From: Bacillota bacterium
GTDB lineage: Bacteria; Bacillota; UBA4882; UBA8346
Assembly: GCA_023429995.1 (NCBI GenBank)
Contig: JAEZCE010000086.1
Span: 1-64,000 of the forward strand
Length of the DNA stretch: 64,000 nt
Direction: 5' to 3'
Shown here: positions 1 through 9,560 of the stretch, in pieces
How positions within the stretch are numbered: the first letter of the stretch is position 1
Layout of the letters: the number at the start of each line of letters is the position of its first letter
Made by a program: the position numbers and the translations under genes
The notes under the pieces: model-generated
The model's database searches: none
The model's input: the letters and a program-made list of their open reading frames with translations, nothing else
Told to the model about the DNA's origin: nothing

Positions 1-1356
1 GTGGTTTTTATTCGGGTTCATTTTTTTATACCCTCCTGCCCCTCTTGAACCATGGTTACAGAAGTGGAACGGTTTTCGGCCGATGGGTTATCCGGGAAGG
101 GGGGCGGACCCTTCGTGACCATCGTTCACCGAATGAAAAGCTGTGCGGGTAAAGGGTTTGTGGGGTAGGAGGGTTAGGAGGGCCAAGAATGATATAAAAA
201 TGAAAGGGATTTTTTGGGCGAATCTTTCAGCGGGTTTTTTAACGCCTCACCCAAGGGTGGGCCAACGGGCGATGTGGGGCAGAGGGGGTGTTGTACGGAA
301 ATATATATGTTTTTTTGAGAGTGGAGGGGGCGGGTTACGGCGGCGACATTGGGTCAACCCTCCATCTTGCTTCCTCCCAGAGGGAGGAACGAAGGGTTTG
401 GCTTCGTAGTATTGAAATCAAAGAGCCAGTGGAACTACTGGTCAGTTCTCTTTTGAGGGATTTCTGAAAGAGTATTGATCAGGCGTTGCGGGCTAGCGAC
501 GCGCCGCCGTCGATGCTTATAAATGAATAACCAGTATTGTTGGTCCACGGATTTCACCGGCCGAGTTCCTTTTGGAGCGGCCCAAAAGGAACCTACGCTC
601 GCAAGCGAGCGGCAAGGCCGCGACCTTACCCCTTTTCTCCCTTCTCCTATATTTTGTACGCTAAAAAGTTTGCAGGAGGGGGAAAACCTGCACTTTTAAA
701 GATGTCTATGCCGCTGTATCCCGGTCTCTCCTTCATATCTCCTCGCGTCCGTGCTCGGAGTCGGAGTTTTTGATTGGACTGTCACTGCCGTCCGTGGCAG
801 CGCCTTCTTGGGTTATTTAATAGGCCGACCGCGCGACTTGAATGGAAAGTCTTCGATGTTACCTTTAAGATGACCAAGATTTGGGCCCCCTTTTTGGTAA
901 ACCTGTAATATAACGAACTTCCCCTCCCTTTCACTAAAATTTAGTAGCTTCGGCATCATAAGATGCCGGCAGTCAAAGGGAGGGGAGAAGCAAACAGCTA
1001 GCTACCGGCATTTAAGTAACTGGAGGGGAGAGTTCGCGCGCGCGCGGGAAAATCTCCTTTTTTTATTGCCTCCCTAGAAGTTGCAAAAAAAAAATAATCA
1101 AAATCGATTCCATAGTTAAATCGAAAAGTATCTACCGGCACTGATTTAAAATCCGTTTAATCCGTTTAATCCTGGTTCAGACGGTGTTTTAGGCGGTAAC
1201 AAAAAGCCCCTGAAATGGAAAGAGTGGTGAGACCCTCACCTGAAAAAAACAATCTCCCCCCTAAATCCTATGAAGAGATGAACGGGATTGGCCGAAAATA
1301 AAAAAGAGTATCGTTGGCCTTTAGAAAAAGATCTTAACAAAAAGTGAGGGAAATGC
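1..1356. other. Hairpin-rich non-coding region
   Basis: I see no convincing gene here. The short open frames (for example 143-409 and 537-773) have no family resemblance and run through palindromes. Perfect inverted repeats include 371-378/382-389 (8 bp), 566-575/582-591 (10 bp), 596-602/605-611 (7 bp) and 951-957/962-968 nested inside a longer imperfect pair 919-935/971-987. A (CG)6 run sits at 1035-1046 and is followed by a T-run at 1058-1064. Positions 1147-1180 carry the degenerate 'atccgtttaatcc' type of dispersed repeat. These may be decayed mobile elements or intergenic palindromic repeats. Confidence 0.55.
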
Positions 1357-1983
1357 TTGCGAAATAAAGGTCTATGGGTTTTTATCGCTGTTGTGCTGCT
1401 ATTTTCCACGTTCAATGCCTTCAATTATTGGAACATCAAACAAACCTTCGCTGAATTAAAAGAAGTCAATGCCTGGGTCGATCGGAAGAATTATAAAAAC
1501 ATCGATTTCATCAAGGCGGATGCCATTTATGGATATGTGGTCGGCTACCTGAATTCAACCAACCGGAATCTTATATCCGGAGAAATGAATGACTTTGCCT
1601 ATTTAACAGTGGAATATGCCAGGGAATTTAAAATAAACCCTTATGATTGTTTGACGATTTGTCAAATCGAAAATGGATTCAACTTACATAAAGTAGGCAG
1701 CCGTGGCGAACAGGGGCCGGCTCAATTGATGCGCAATACATGGAACATTTATTATCAAAAATTTGGATATCATCCGGACGACTTTTATCAATGGCGCTGC
1801 AATTACCGGGTTGCTATGGCTCACTTTGGGGAATTATTAAGGAAAAACCGGCGTAATGTGGGAATGGCGATTGGAGAATATAATGGCGGCGGACGTTGGG
1901 CCGGAATAGAATCTTCCCGAAGATATGTCCAACGGTTTAAAGTAGCCCATATCGGAATTTCGAAATTGCCCGAAACCAAATGA
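1357..1983 (+). CDS. Membrane-anchored lytic transglycosylase (SLT domain)
   Basis: Probably cleaves peptidoglycan glycan strands between MurNAc and GlcNAc at the outer face of the cytoplasmic membrane. Residues 4-24 form one hydrophobic helix, so the protein is a single-pass anchored enzyme. The SLT-type core starts near residue 80. The likely catalytic glutamate is E105 in ICQIENGF, followed by GEQGPAQLM, which corresponds to the family's G-x-x-G-L-M-Q-L-M-P segment, and by the C-terminal EYNGGG motif typical of the fold. The start is TTG, because the only nearby ATG (1353) reads into a stop within five codons; a GTGAGGG ribosome site lies just upstream. It stands alone, with a terminator hairpin downstream. 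The family is clear, the physiological role (growth, spore cortex or secretion) is not. Confidence 0.85.
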   Translation: MRNKGLWVFIAVVLLFSTFNAFNYWNIKQTFAELKEVNAWVDRKNYKNIDFIKADAIYGYVVGYLNSTNRNLISGEMNDFAYLTVEYAREFKINPYDCLTICQIENGFNLHKVGSRGEQGPAQLMRNTWNIYYQKFGYHPDDFYQWRCNYRVAMAHFGELLRKNRRNVGMAIGEYNGGGRWAGIESSRRYVQRFKVAHIGISKLPETK

Positions 1984-2030
1984 TTACATATCCCTGGAAG
2001 ATGAAGCTGAAGATGAGAATTGATAATATC

Positions 2031-2068
2031 GTAAAAAGGATACTCCAAACCGGGGGTATCCTTTTTAC
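2031..2068 (+). terminator. Hairpin terminator after the transglycosylase gene
   Basis: A perfect 13-bp inverted repeat (gtaaaaaggatac, 2031-2043, and its complement 2056-2068) encloses a 12-nt loop. The right arm carries five T. It lies 48 bp after the stop of the transglycosylase gene, so it is most likely its rho-independent terminator; the near-symmetric A/T arms would also work on the other strand. Confidence 0.75.
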
Positions 2069-2162
2069 CTCGATATCGCTTGGATTAGGTAAAAATCATT
2101 ACCTTGGAATGTTGATAGCGAAATTGGGCCGTTGCATCATGACCCGGCGGAGCATAACAAAG

Positions 2163-2187
2163 CGGGGCCGATTGAACATCGGCCCCG
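2163..2187. other. Perfect GC-rich hairpin in intergenic region
   Basis: Arms cggggccgat (2163-2172) and its exact complement (2178-2187) flank a 5-nt loop. It is not followed by a T-run. Just downstream is a strong ribosome site (GGGAGGG, 2195-2201) in front of an ATG at 2206 that opens only eleven codons (MKKSFTVLYYT, stop 2239-2241). This could be an attenuator-like leader or the remnant of a lost gene. The rest of 1984-2573 shows no gene. Confidence 0.5.
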
Positions 2188-2573
2188 TAAAAAAGGGAGG
2201 GAGTAATGAAAAAAAGTTTTACTGTCTTATATTATACATGATTTTTCAAAAAAAGTGCGACAGTCTTATTGAAATCATGTAAATATTAAGTAACATTTTC
2301 GACTAAAGCCGAGAACAAACGGACATGAAGCTGACATTGACAAAAAATCATCCGGATCATTTTAACGATCCCTGGCCTTGTTTGTTCCCGAACAACTGCA
2401 AATGAACAATGACAGGAATAAGTTTCTTTGAATTACATTTACATAAATTTTAGTTATTTTTTACCAATTATCCGTTGCGAAGTAATGGAAAATGTTATAA
2501 ATTAACAAAAGTGTTGCTTATAGGTGCTTTTTGGACCCAATGGTTAAATTCATGAAGTAGGTGTAATGGAAGT

Positions 2574-4052
2574 ATGATTCTTACTCCGTTCGTTCGGCCA
2601 AGCGCGGCCCGGTTCAGTTTAAAGACAATCATGGCATATTTTGCCGCCTATGGGATGTTTGGGATTTTAGGATTAATAGGATTAAAGAGTAGTTTTCCGG
2701 CGAGGATGGTTCCTTTTTCCAAAGCAGGCTGGATAATGGCGCAAGTCTTCATCCTCGTATTGGTCATTGCTATTTTGATAGAGATTTTGCTTAATTTTTT
2801 TTCCCGGAGGAATCAAATTGCAACGTATCCTCTTTATCTGGGGCCGGTTTTAATGATTGGATACATTCAGGACAGGCCATTGTTCTTTATTACCCCATTT
2901 TTCCGTGATGGAGGGGTTTTATTTTGGTTCTGTTTTCAGAGCCAATTTTGGTTATGGCTTTTTTGCCGGTTTGTGTTAATTTTAGGGCTGCTGATGGCTG
3001 CCTTCGTTTTTTTCAGAAAATCGAAGGGAAAAACGATGAACCCATTGATTGGTCTGGGTGTGGTATTATCGTTTGCGACCATCCTGATTACGGTTTTTTT
3101 AGTTTGGGTTCAACTTTTAGCGCCTCAGCATAGGCGAGAGCTTTTTGCTTTAACCTACGTTCTCGTAACAACTGCATCGTTTATCCTCATGATTTTAACC
3201 GGAGGATATTTACACCAATTTTCATTTCAGAAGGAAATACTGATTTATGAAGCCAGGGTAATTGAATCTGGAAAACGGTCATTCTTAACGGGGTTACATT
3301 TATTGATTTTCAGTGAAGTATTTTTATGGTCAAGCAATTCAATGCATGATTGGGCTTCTTTCATCGGCTATCTTTTCAAATTGGCGGCGTTTTGGTTTTT
3401 AGCGATTAGTTTGTGGAGGGCAAGGATGACCCGTTCGCTTTTGCGTATCAATCTTACGGTAAAATCATTGATTCAGTCGATTGCGGTTCATGAAACTTTT
3501 ACCAGCGAACATTCGAAACGTGTCGCCATTTTTGCCAAGATGATTGGAAAAAGCTATGGCATGAACCGTAAAAGCTTAGAACGGCTGGTTTTGGCGGGAA
3601 CTTTGCATGATGCTGGAAAGCTTTTGGTTCCCAAGGAAATTTTACAAAAAAAAGAGCCTCTAAGCGAGTCCGAGTGGGTGGTTTTGCGAAGGCATCCCCA
3701 GGAAGGAGCGAAAATCATTGCTCCGCTTAAGTTGAATTGGTGTGAACAGGCTATTTCACAGCATCATGAAAGGCCCGATGGAAAGGGATACCCCGGGAGG
3801 CTGTTGGGAGCGGAATCGATTGATTTATTTGCCAGAATTATCGCTGTGGCCGATGCTTTTGACGCCATAACCTCAGACCGGCACTACCGTTTTGCTGCCA
3901 ATTTCGCCCGGGCCCAGGAAATTATTGTACGGGAGAGTGGAAAACAATTTGATCCCAGGTGTGTTAATGCGTTTATGAAGGCTTTTCCCGAACTTATCGA
4001 GTTTAGAAAAGAATCAATTCAAAAAAGTCGCCTTGATAGCAAAAGCCATTGA
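2574..4052 (+). CDS. Membrane-bound HD-GYP domain protein
   Basis: Predicted cyclic-di-nucleotide phosphodiesterase (family knowledge: HD-GYP enzymes hydrolyse c-di-GMP). The first ~285 residues contain about eight hydrophobic segments and form a membrane sensor domain of no family I recognise. The HD-GYP core follows from residue ~300: HETFTSEHSKRV, the metal-binding HD at 345-346 in LHDAGK, the HH pair at 397-398, and the diagnostic DGKGYP at 402-407, then ADAFDAITSDRHYR. All signature residues are present, so it is probably active. The start is ATG with a weak ribosome site. It sits alone between the transglycosylase and the germination operon, so no specific signal can be inferred. Confidence 0.88.
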   Translation: MILTPFVRPSAARFSLKTIMAYFAAYGMFGILGLIGLKSSFPARMVPFSKAGWIMAQVFILVLVIAILIEILLNFFSRRNQIATYPLYLGPVLMIGYIQDRPLFFITPFFRDGGVLFWFCFQSQFWLWLFCRFVLILGLLMAAFVFFRKSKGKTMNPLIGLGVVLSFATILITVFLVWVQLLAPQHRRELFALTYVLVTTASFILMILTGGYLHQFSFQKEILIYEARVIESGKRSFLTGLHLLIFSEVFLWSSNSMHDWASFIGYLFKLAAFWFLAISLWRARMTRSLLRINLTVKSLIQSIAVHETFTSEHSKRVAIFAKMIGKSYGMNRKSLERLVLAGTLHDAGKLLVPKEILQKKEPLSESEWVVLRRHPQEGAKIIAPLKLNWCEQAISQHHERPDGKGYPGRLLGAESIDLFARIIAVADAFDAITSDRHYRFAANFARAQEIIVRESGKQFDPRCVNAFMKAFPELIEFRKESIQKSRLDSKSH

Positions 4053-4199
4053 GAGGGGAGGGCGATAATGCATTTTCATAATAATTCAAGCGATGATTGA
4101 TTCCTCATGTATTGAATTCCCTTAAACCGCAAAAAATACTTTATAATTCCACCTTCGTGCGACAAGTTCATTCATTCAATCATTCGAACAGGAAAAATT

Positions 4200-5693
4200 A
4201 TGAAATTGATTTCTCCCGGAGAACAGGAATTTATTTCCTCCCTCCGTGATTTACTGGGCAATCCATACGACTTGGCTTTCGAAATCCTATCCGATAGCCG
4301 TCTAACCGTAGCCTATATATCTTCAATCATTGATGCTGATCAACTTCAAAACAATATTCTCGGTCCGTTGGGGACTTTGGAGAGCGAAGCTTCTCCCCGT
4401 AATAACCGAAATTGGGAACGGATATTGCCGTTTGTGCGGGAGCGAGGTAAAAAAATCCGTCATGACTTGGAGGATGTGGGAGACGATCTCTTATCGGGCA
4501 GAACTATCCTTCATTTAAGGGATAGCGCCGAGGTTTATTCATTTGAAACAGTAAAAAGGGCGAAAAGGCAGCCGGCTGATGCCAACGTAGAACGGACTGT
4601 CCGCGGGGCGAGAATTACTTTTGTCGAAGATTTTGACGACAATATTTCGATGATTCGTTCTTGGGTTCAGGATCCGTCCTTGCGGATTGAAGGAATGCGA
4701 ATCGGCAGGAGGAGCCATACCAGGGTTGCCATAATGTATTTAGAGGAGGTAGCCGACTCCGGCTTGGTGGAAGAGGTCAGGAGAAGGCTGGCGCGTATTG
4801 ACATTGATGGTGTGCTGGATTCGGGATATCTGGAACAATTCATAACCGATAACCGGTGGTCTGTTTTTCCCCTTACGCAAGCTACAGAACGTCCCGATAA
4901 AGTAGTGTCAGCTATTTTTGAAGGCCGAGTGGCTATCAATGTCGGCGGGAGTCAAAACGTAGTCATCGTCCCGGTGACTGTCAACGACCTTTATCAGAGC
5001 CCGGAGGATTATTACTGGGGGTTTTGGTTTGGTGGTTTTTTACGGTTTTTCCGGGTCCTTGGCAATAATATTGCAGTAGCCCTTCCTGGTTTATATATTG
5101 CGCTGCTGGGGGTAAATTCCGAGATATTGCCGGTTCAATTTGTCTTAACCATTGCCGGGAGCCGGATGGGGGTTGCTCTTCCGCTGTTGATGGAGCTTTT
5201 ACTGATGGAAATAACCCTGGAGATATTTCGTGAGGCCAGTTTGCGGTTGCCTCAAACCCTAAGCCAAACGTTGGGTGTCACAACGGGGATTGTTTTGGGT
5301 TTTGCGGCTGTAGGCGCCGGTATTGTTTCAAACGCCACTTTGGTAGTCACTGTAATTACTGCCATTGCCTCATATTCAGGGCCGGATTACGGCATTGGTT
5401 TAACTTGGCGGATTTTAAAGTATATTTTGATTTTTGCAGCGGCTTTATTTGGCTTGGTCGGTTTGGTAGCTGTCGGATTAATGGTTTTGGGTTTTGCTGG
5501 GATGCAGAATTCCTTCGGTGTCGGTTATTTGTCCCCATGGACCCCAATCCGCGGCGTAGAACTTATGGATACGATTTTGCGGCGACCGCTATGGATGCCT
5601 CGTAGGGGAGGAACATACCACCCGAAGGATAAAAGAAGGTATCGGCAGAAAGGAAACCCGGAAACGGGACGTGGTAAACGGGAAGATGAATGA
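4200..5693 (+). CDS. gerA: Spore germinant receptor subunit A (GerA family)
   Basis: Subunit A of an inner-membrane spore germinant receptor that helps trigger germination when nutrients are sensed. The 497-residue length is normal for the family. A soluble N-terminal half contains family-like segments (SDSRLTVAYISSIIDADQL near residue 30; SYLEQFITDNRWSVFPLTQATERPD near 220-245). A membrane half from ~275 to ~440 has several hydrophobic helices including the conserved region around PEDYYWGFWFGGFLRFFR. The tail is basic and disordered. It is the first gene of a three-gene operon; its stop overlaps the start of the B subunit. The germinant cannot be read from sequence. Confidence 0.93.
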   Translation: MKLISPGEQEFISSLRDLLGNPYDLAFEILSDSRLTVAYISSIIDADQLQNNILGPLGTLESEASPRNNRNWERILPFVRERGKKIRHDLEDVGDDLLSGRTILHLRDSAEVYSFETVKRAKRQPADANVERTVRGARITFVEDFDDNISMIRSWVQDPSLRIEGMRIGRRSHTRVAIMYLEEVADSGLVEEVRRRLARIDIDGVLDSGYLEQFITDNRWSVFPLTQATERPDKVVSAIFEGRVAINVGGSQNVVIVPVTVNDLYQSPEDYYWGFWFGGFLRFFRVLGNNIAVALPGLYIALLGVNSEILPVQFVLTIAGSRMGVALPLLMELLLMEITLEIFREASLRLPQTLSQTLGVTTGIVLGFAAVGAGIVSNATLVVTVITAIASYSGPDYGIGLTWRILKYILIFAAALFGLVGLVAVGLMVLGFAGMQNSFGVGYLSPWTPIRGVELMDTILRRPLWMPRRGGTYHPKDKRRYRQKGNPETGRGKREDE

Positions 5694-6795
5694 TTTGGGT
5701 GAGACAAGGGTCAAAGTTTCACCCTTGATGCTTTTTGCTTTGCTCCTCGTTTCGGGGATGGGATTGGCTTATTTGATCCCTTTGGATGAAGCCGCTAAAA
5801 TTTGTGGCCCCGGCGCTTACATGGCTGTACTTTCCGCCGGCATAATGTTATTGCCGTTTATCCCGTTGATTGTAGGTCTGCAAAAGCGTTTTCCGGAGAA
5901 AAATATCTTGGGAGCCGCGACAGAAACCTTTGGCAAAATACCGGGCGCCATTTTGAATCTCTTCTATTTGGGGGCTCTTTTTTTTCAAGTTATCTTCATT
6001 GTTTTTAATACCGCGGAAATGATTATTACCTATTCGTTGAATCGGACTCCTCTTTGGGCTGTTGTTGTTTTGATTCTGATTAGTTCGGGTTTTTTCGTGA
6101 AAAATGGTTTGGTGGGAATCTGTAGACTCGCCGGCTTTGTTTTTATTCCGGTCTTCTTTTTCCGGGTTCTGATATTGGCTTTTGCGACCCAGGGATTTGA
6201 AATCAATCAACTTTTGCCCGTTATATCGGCCGGCCCGTTGGAATATCTCCGGGGCGGAATTTCCATCGCGATGATTTTTGGCCCTGCCGGAGTCGGCCTT
6301 TTATTTATTTATCCGTTGTTATCCAAACCCGGAAAATTGAAATGCATCACCGCCGGCTTACTTGGCATGCAAATCCTGATTACTTTTATCAGTTTTAGTA
6401 TTGTGATTGGAGTCTTTGGGGATATTGGGCTTCAGTCCTATGCCTGGCCTGTTTTTGAAGTTATCCGCAGAATTGATATTTCATTTTTAGCCCTGGATCA
6501 GTTAGGTATTTTATTTTTAATCATATGGTTCACCGCGCTTTTGACAGGGTTATCGGTAGCGTTTTATATATTTGGAGGCGGGATCAGTCAGCAATTCAGT
6601 AAACTCAAATACCGTTGGTGCTTATGGGGAAGCATCTCCATCGTGGGTATGGGAACTTTGTTGATACCGGACCAGTTCTATGATTTTCATATTTTTCGGA
6701 TTATCAGCAAAGACTTCATGATCTTTTTTTACGGCTACCCGCTTTTAGTATATATTGGGGCGCTGGTCCGGGGGATCGGAGTTAAAAAAACTTGA
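5686..6795 (+). CDS. gerB: Spore germinant receptor subunit B (GerB family, APC-type)
   Basis: The integral membrane B subunit is related to amino-acid permeases and is thought to form the germinant-binding part of the receptor. About ten hydrophobic helices fill the protein, beginning with LMLFALLLVSGMGLAYLIP, the usual first helix of spore germination permeases. The open frame extends upstream to a GTG at 5671, but the ATG at 5686 puts the protein start nearer the first helix; neither has a strong ribosome site because translation is coupled to the A gene (8-bp overlap). Its stop overlaps the TTG of the C gene. Family and operon position agree. Confidence 0.92.
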   Translation: MNDLGETRVKVSPLMLFALLLVSGMGLAYLIPLDEAAKICGPGAYMAVLSAGIMLLPFIPLIVGLQKRFPEKNILGAATETFGKIPGAILNLFYLGALFFQVIFIVFNTAEMIITYSLNRTPLWAVVVLILISSGFFVKNGLVGICRLAGFVFIPVFFFRVLILAFATQGFEINQLLPVISAGPLEYLRGGISIAMIFGPAGVGLLFIYPLLSKPGKLKCITAGLLGMQILITFISFSIVIGVFGDIGLQSYAWPVFEVIRRIDISFLALDQLGILFLIIWFTALLTGLSVAFYIFGGGISQQFSKLKYRWCLWGSISIVGMGTLLIPDQFYDFHIFRIISKDFMIFFYGYPLLVYIGALVRGIGVKKT

Positions 6796-7925
6796 ACTTG
6801 AAACAGGTTTTGGCTGCAATCTTAATGTTAATAATGACTGTGCCAGGATGTTGGGACTTGGAAGAGATCGACCGGCGGGCTTTTGTTATCGCTTTGGGGA
6901 TCGATTTGAAAGCCAATGGCTTAATGGTTCTTACCGCCCAACTTCCCCTGCCCAGACAGATGCTGCCGCCAAGTTCGACTTCGGGTGGAAAAGAAGGGAA
7001 AAGCTTTCATACTATCACTGCAACGGCCCGGGATGTTTTTAGCGCTTTTGGGGTTTTGCAATCGAAAACCAGTCGTCATCTGGTAGTTCAGCACAACAGG
7101 TTGATTGTTATCGGTGAAGAGACGGCCCGGCAGGGGGTCAATCCTTTATTAGACTGGATTTTCAGGAGCCCGAAGCTTTCGCCGCAATCGCTGATATTTA
7201 TAGCCCGGCGCCGTTTGGCAAAGGAGATATTATCAGAAACTCCTTCCGTATCCAATATGCCGGGATTGGAATTCAGGATAGCGAGTCAATTGACGACCAA
7301 GGAAAATTATACCGACTTTGTCCCGGCATGGCATTTCCGCAAGATTATGGTGAATAAAACCAGGGATTTATATGCTCCCCTCATCGATTTTGATCCAGAA
7401 GAAGGACAATATCTTAAAGAAGGCTTGGCGGTTTTTGATGGTGACTTTTTAGTCGGTGAATTAAGCCGGGAAGAGACCCAAATTTTTAATGTTCTTACCA
7501 ATCAAATGAAAGCCGGTACAATGAGCTTTGGCCTGGTTGGACGAGAGCGCGGCAAAGTCTTTTCGATGAGAAATATGGTGGCAACCACTAAGATAAAAGT
7601 TAACCTTAGGCAAGGGAAACCTTTTTTGGGGGTTGTTTGCGAGATCAACGGCGCCTTATCGGAAACCAACGACATCCGCCAACGGTTAACTTTGCGTTCC
7701 CTCGAAAAATTAGAAAAAAGGGTGGAAAGGGAAATGCGGTTGAGGATCAGCAGCCTGATTCATAAGTCGCAATCGCTGCACTCCGATTCAATCGGCTTCG
7801 GGGAGCAATTGCGGGCCCAACACTATAGCATATGGAAAGAAATAAATTGGAAAAAACTTTTCCCAACGGCGTCTTTTCGAGTATCGGTAAAGGCCGGGAT
7901 CATAAGAAATGGAGTTTTTCGCTGA
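6792..7925 (+). CDS. gerC: Spore germinant receptor lipoprotein subunit C (Ger(x)C)
   Basis: The lipoprotein C subunit completes the receptor. The N-terminus is a lipoprotein signal with the lipobox ending TVPGC, followed by the family hallmark WDLEEIDRRAFVIALGID. The rest shows Ger(x)C features such as DVFSAFGVLQSKTSRHLVVQHNRLIVIGEE and a conserved C-terminal half. At 377 residues it is full length. It starts with TTG in a TTGA overlap with the stop of the B gene, so the three subunits are translationally coupled. The operon ends here; a MITE-like hairpin follows. Confidence 0.92.
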   Translation: MNLKQVLAAILMLIMTVPGCWDLEEIDRRAFVIALGIDLKANGLMVLTAQLPLPRQMLPPSSTSGGKEGKSFHTITATARDVFSAFGVLQSKTSRHLVVQHNRLIVIGEETARQGVNPLLDWIFRSPKLSPQSLIFIARRRLAKEILSETPSVSNMPGLEFRIASQLTTKENYTDFVPAWHFRKIMVNKTRDLYAPLIDFDPEEGQYLKEGLAVFDGDFLVGELSREETQIFNVLTNQMKAGTMSFGLVGRERGKVFSMRNMVATTKIKVNLRQGKPFLGVVCEINGALSETNDIRQRLTLRSLEKLEKRVEREMRLRISSLIHKSQSLHSDSIGFGEQLRAQHYSIWKEINWKKLFPTASFRVSVKAGIIRNGVFR

Positions 7926-7976
7926 TTGTCTCAACTACCGGGATTCGAATCCCCGGCTTTAACATCTTCTATCAGA

Positions 7977-8090
7977 GGCTGTTGCAAAAGGGATTAAAAT
8001 CAATGAGAAATACAATATATAGCATAGATAATTGGCAAAGCTTTATATATATTGTATTTCTTTCTCGATAAATCTTATTTGCAACAGACC
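7977..8090. mobile_element. MITE-like imperfect hairpin element
   Basis: The 44-bp left end (7977-8020) and right end (8047-8090) are imperfect inverted copies. Outer ends read ggctgttgcaaa and, on the other strand, ggtctgttgcaaa; inner ends share aaatacaatatat exactly. Ends of the form GG-N-CTGTTGCAAA resemble terminal repeats of several IS families (IS6-type among them). There is no transposase, so it would be a non-autonomous miniature element or its relic. It could also serve as a bidirectional terminator between the convergent germination operon and the porin gene. Confidence 0.5.
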
Positions 8091-8136
8091 CTTTTGATTA
8101 ACCCCTGATCGGAACGACTTTCTATACGACCTTCAT

Positions 8137-9036
8137 TTAGAAGCTAACAATCATTTTTAAAAGATCCCCGCCGTCATAGGAGTCCCCCGGCCAACTGGGG
8201 GTTCCGCGGATAGCTTCTACGGCTATATGATCGGTAAAATTGTAACCGGCTTTTAAAACGTAATAGCCGTTACTGCATTCCCGTTCGCCGATAAAGTAAA
8301 ATTTATCCAGGGTCAATTGCCCTCCGTAGTTATAGTTGCGGGCATCCCGGTTTTCTTTATTGTCGGTCTTCGCAAGCGGCCGGTCGTATTCGAAATATAA
8401 CTTGATTTCCTTGATCACCTGCGCATCAAGTTGCACCGCCCATTCCGGAACGCCATAGCCTATATCCTGATAGGCCAATCCTAAATTGATCAGGCCGCCT
8501 ATTTGGTTTTGATGAAATTCCACAGTATAAGCACCGGCGTCGTAATGAGATTTAATGGTATCCGTTACGGGTTTATCGTAATCCTTGGCAATAACGCCTG
8601 CGGCAAAAGTGGTATTTTCTCCTAGCGAGCAGGAATACTTAACCCCAAAGGGAGCGACTATGGTGGTGAAATCTCCCAAGGTATCCATGATGTCGGGGTT
8701 ATAGCGGAACTTTCCAAATTGGAAAGTCCCGAAACCGGTTTTGGCGGTAATGTAAGCCTCCCGGATATTGGTGGCCAGAGAATTACTTTCACCATCGTCG
8801 GTATTTTCAGGGACCGTATTGGCGTCGATATTTTGAAGCGTGATGCTATAAGTTGTAGTATCATCAAAACTGCCATTCATCGATATCCGGGTGTCCAAGA
8901 GGGACTCGCCGGTATCACCATAATTTTCGTACTGTAATTTACAGCCGAAGGTTGGTCCGCTGGCGCCGGCAAAGGCGCTGAAGGATGCTGCGAAAAGCAA
9001 TGTGAACGCAAGCAGAAAGACGAAGATTTTTTTCAT
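8137..9036 (-). CDS. Porin-like outer-membrane beta-barrel protein
   Basis: I chose the start at 9036 because AAAGGAGGA lies at the right distance and the resulting 299-residue protein opens with a perfect signal peptide (MKKIFVFLLAFTLLFAASFSAFA). The mature part has no hydrophobic helices but many alternating, aromatic-rich strands, for example AYITAKTGFGTFQFGKFRYNPD and YYVLKAGYNFTDHIAVEAIRG. The last residue is phenylalanine in KMIVSF, the classical BAM recognition signal of outer-membrane barrels. Together with the TolC homologue at 37.6 kb this argues for a diderm envelope. I do not recognise a specific porin family; solute specificity is unknown. Confidence 0.72.
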   Translation of the reverse strand: MKKIFVFLLAFTLLFAASFSAFAGASGPTFGCKLQYENYGDTGESLLDTRISMNGSFDDTTTYSITLQNIDANTVPENTDDGESNSLATNIREAYITAKTGFGTFQFGKFRYNPDIMDTLGDFTTIVAPFGVKYSCSLGENTTFAAGVIAKDYDKPVTDTIKSHYDAGAYTVEFHQNQIGGLINLGLAYQDIGYGVPEWAVQLDAQVIKEIKLYFEYDRPLAKTDNKENRDARNYNYGGQLTLDKFYFIGERECSNGYYVLKAGYNFTDHIAVEAIRGTPSWPGDSYDGGDLLKMIVSF

Positions 9037-9560
9037 AATGGATCCTCCTTTAAATTGATTTAAAAAGTTCGGGCCGGTAGATTTTTTTCCAGGGCCCGAA
9101 TAATTTTTAACAGTATATTCTACGGTTGGTAACATATTCCTGTTAATTTTCATAATTAAAAAATTAATTCTAATAATTTCGATACTATTGACAGTTTATC
9201 TTTGGGACATAACCGGGTTAAAAGGAGCTTAAGGGTGGAATAAGTTTGAGATAGGCAAAAAACGGAAAGAGATATCTCCGGAAATTACAGCTTCCGTTTC
9301 ATGAAGATGTGCAAGGATGTTTGAGCCTGGAGCGACTTTTTGAAAAATTTCCCTTTCATCAAAATCATAAATTCCCTTTGATTTGGCGACAATGTTTTGA
9401 AAACCTTTACGATTCAATTAGGCAGATTTGTCCCGGTATTAAGGGTTGTTGTTGCATTCGATTCCGGGCTTCAAGTTGATTCCGATGGGCGCCAGGAAAG
9501 GAGGGCTGCTATACTTGCCGATTGTCAAAGTAAGGGTTAAGACGATAGGAGGAACCAGAG
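9037..9560. other. Divergent intergenic region, porin / GH3
   Basis: It separates the divergently transcribed porin gene and GH3 gene and must hold both promoters. The upstream extension of the porin frame to 9153 is not needed. A TTGACA is present on the plus strand at 9189-9194 but I cannot pair it with a good -10. No gene is visible; the open frames at 9229-9417 and 9446-9730 have no ribosome site or family resemblance. Confidence 0.4.

Noticed and set aside
143..773. Open frames at 143-409 and 537-773
   Set aside because: They translate through palindromes, lack ribosome sites and show no protein-like composition.
4077..4083. CATAATA as a forespore sigma-G -10 for the germination operon
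   Set aside because: It matches the -10 pattern, but no fitting -35 occurs 17-18 bp upstream, so I do not report it as a promoter.
7932..7965. tRNA T-arm-like text (GGGATTCGAATCCCC)
   Set aside because: Only a palindrome around TTCGAA is present; no acceptor, D or anticodon arms can be drawn on either strand.
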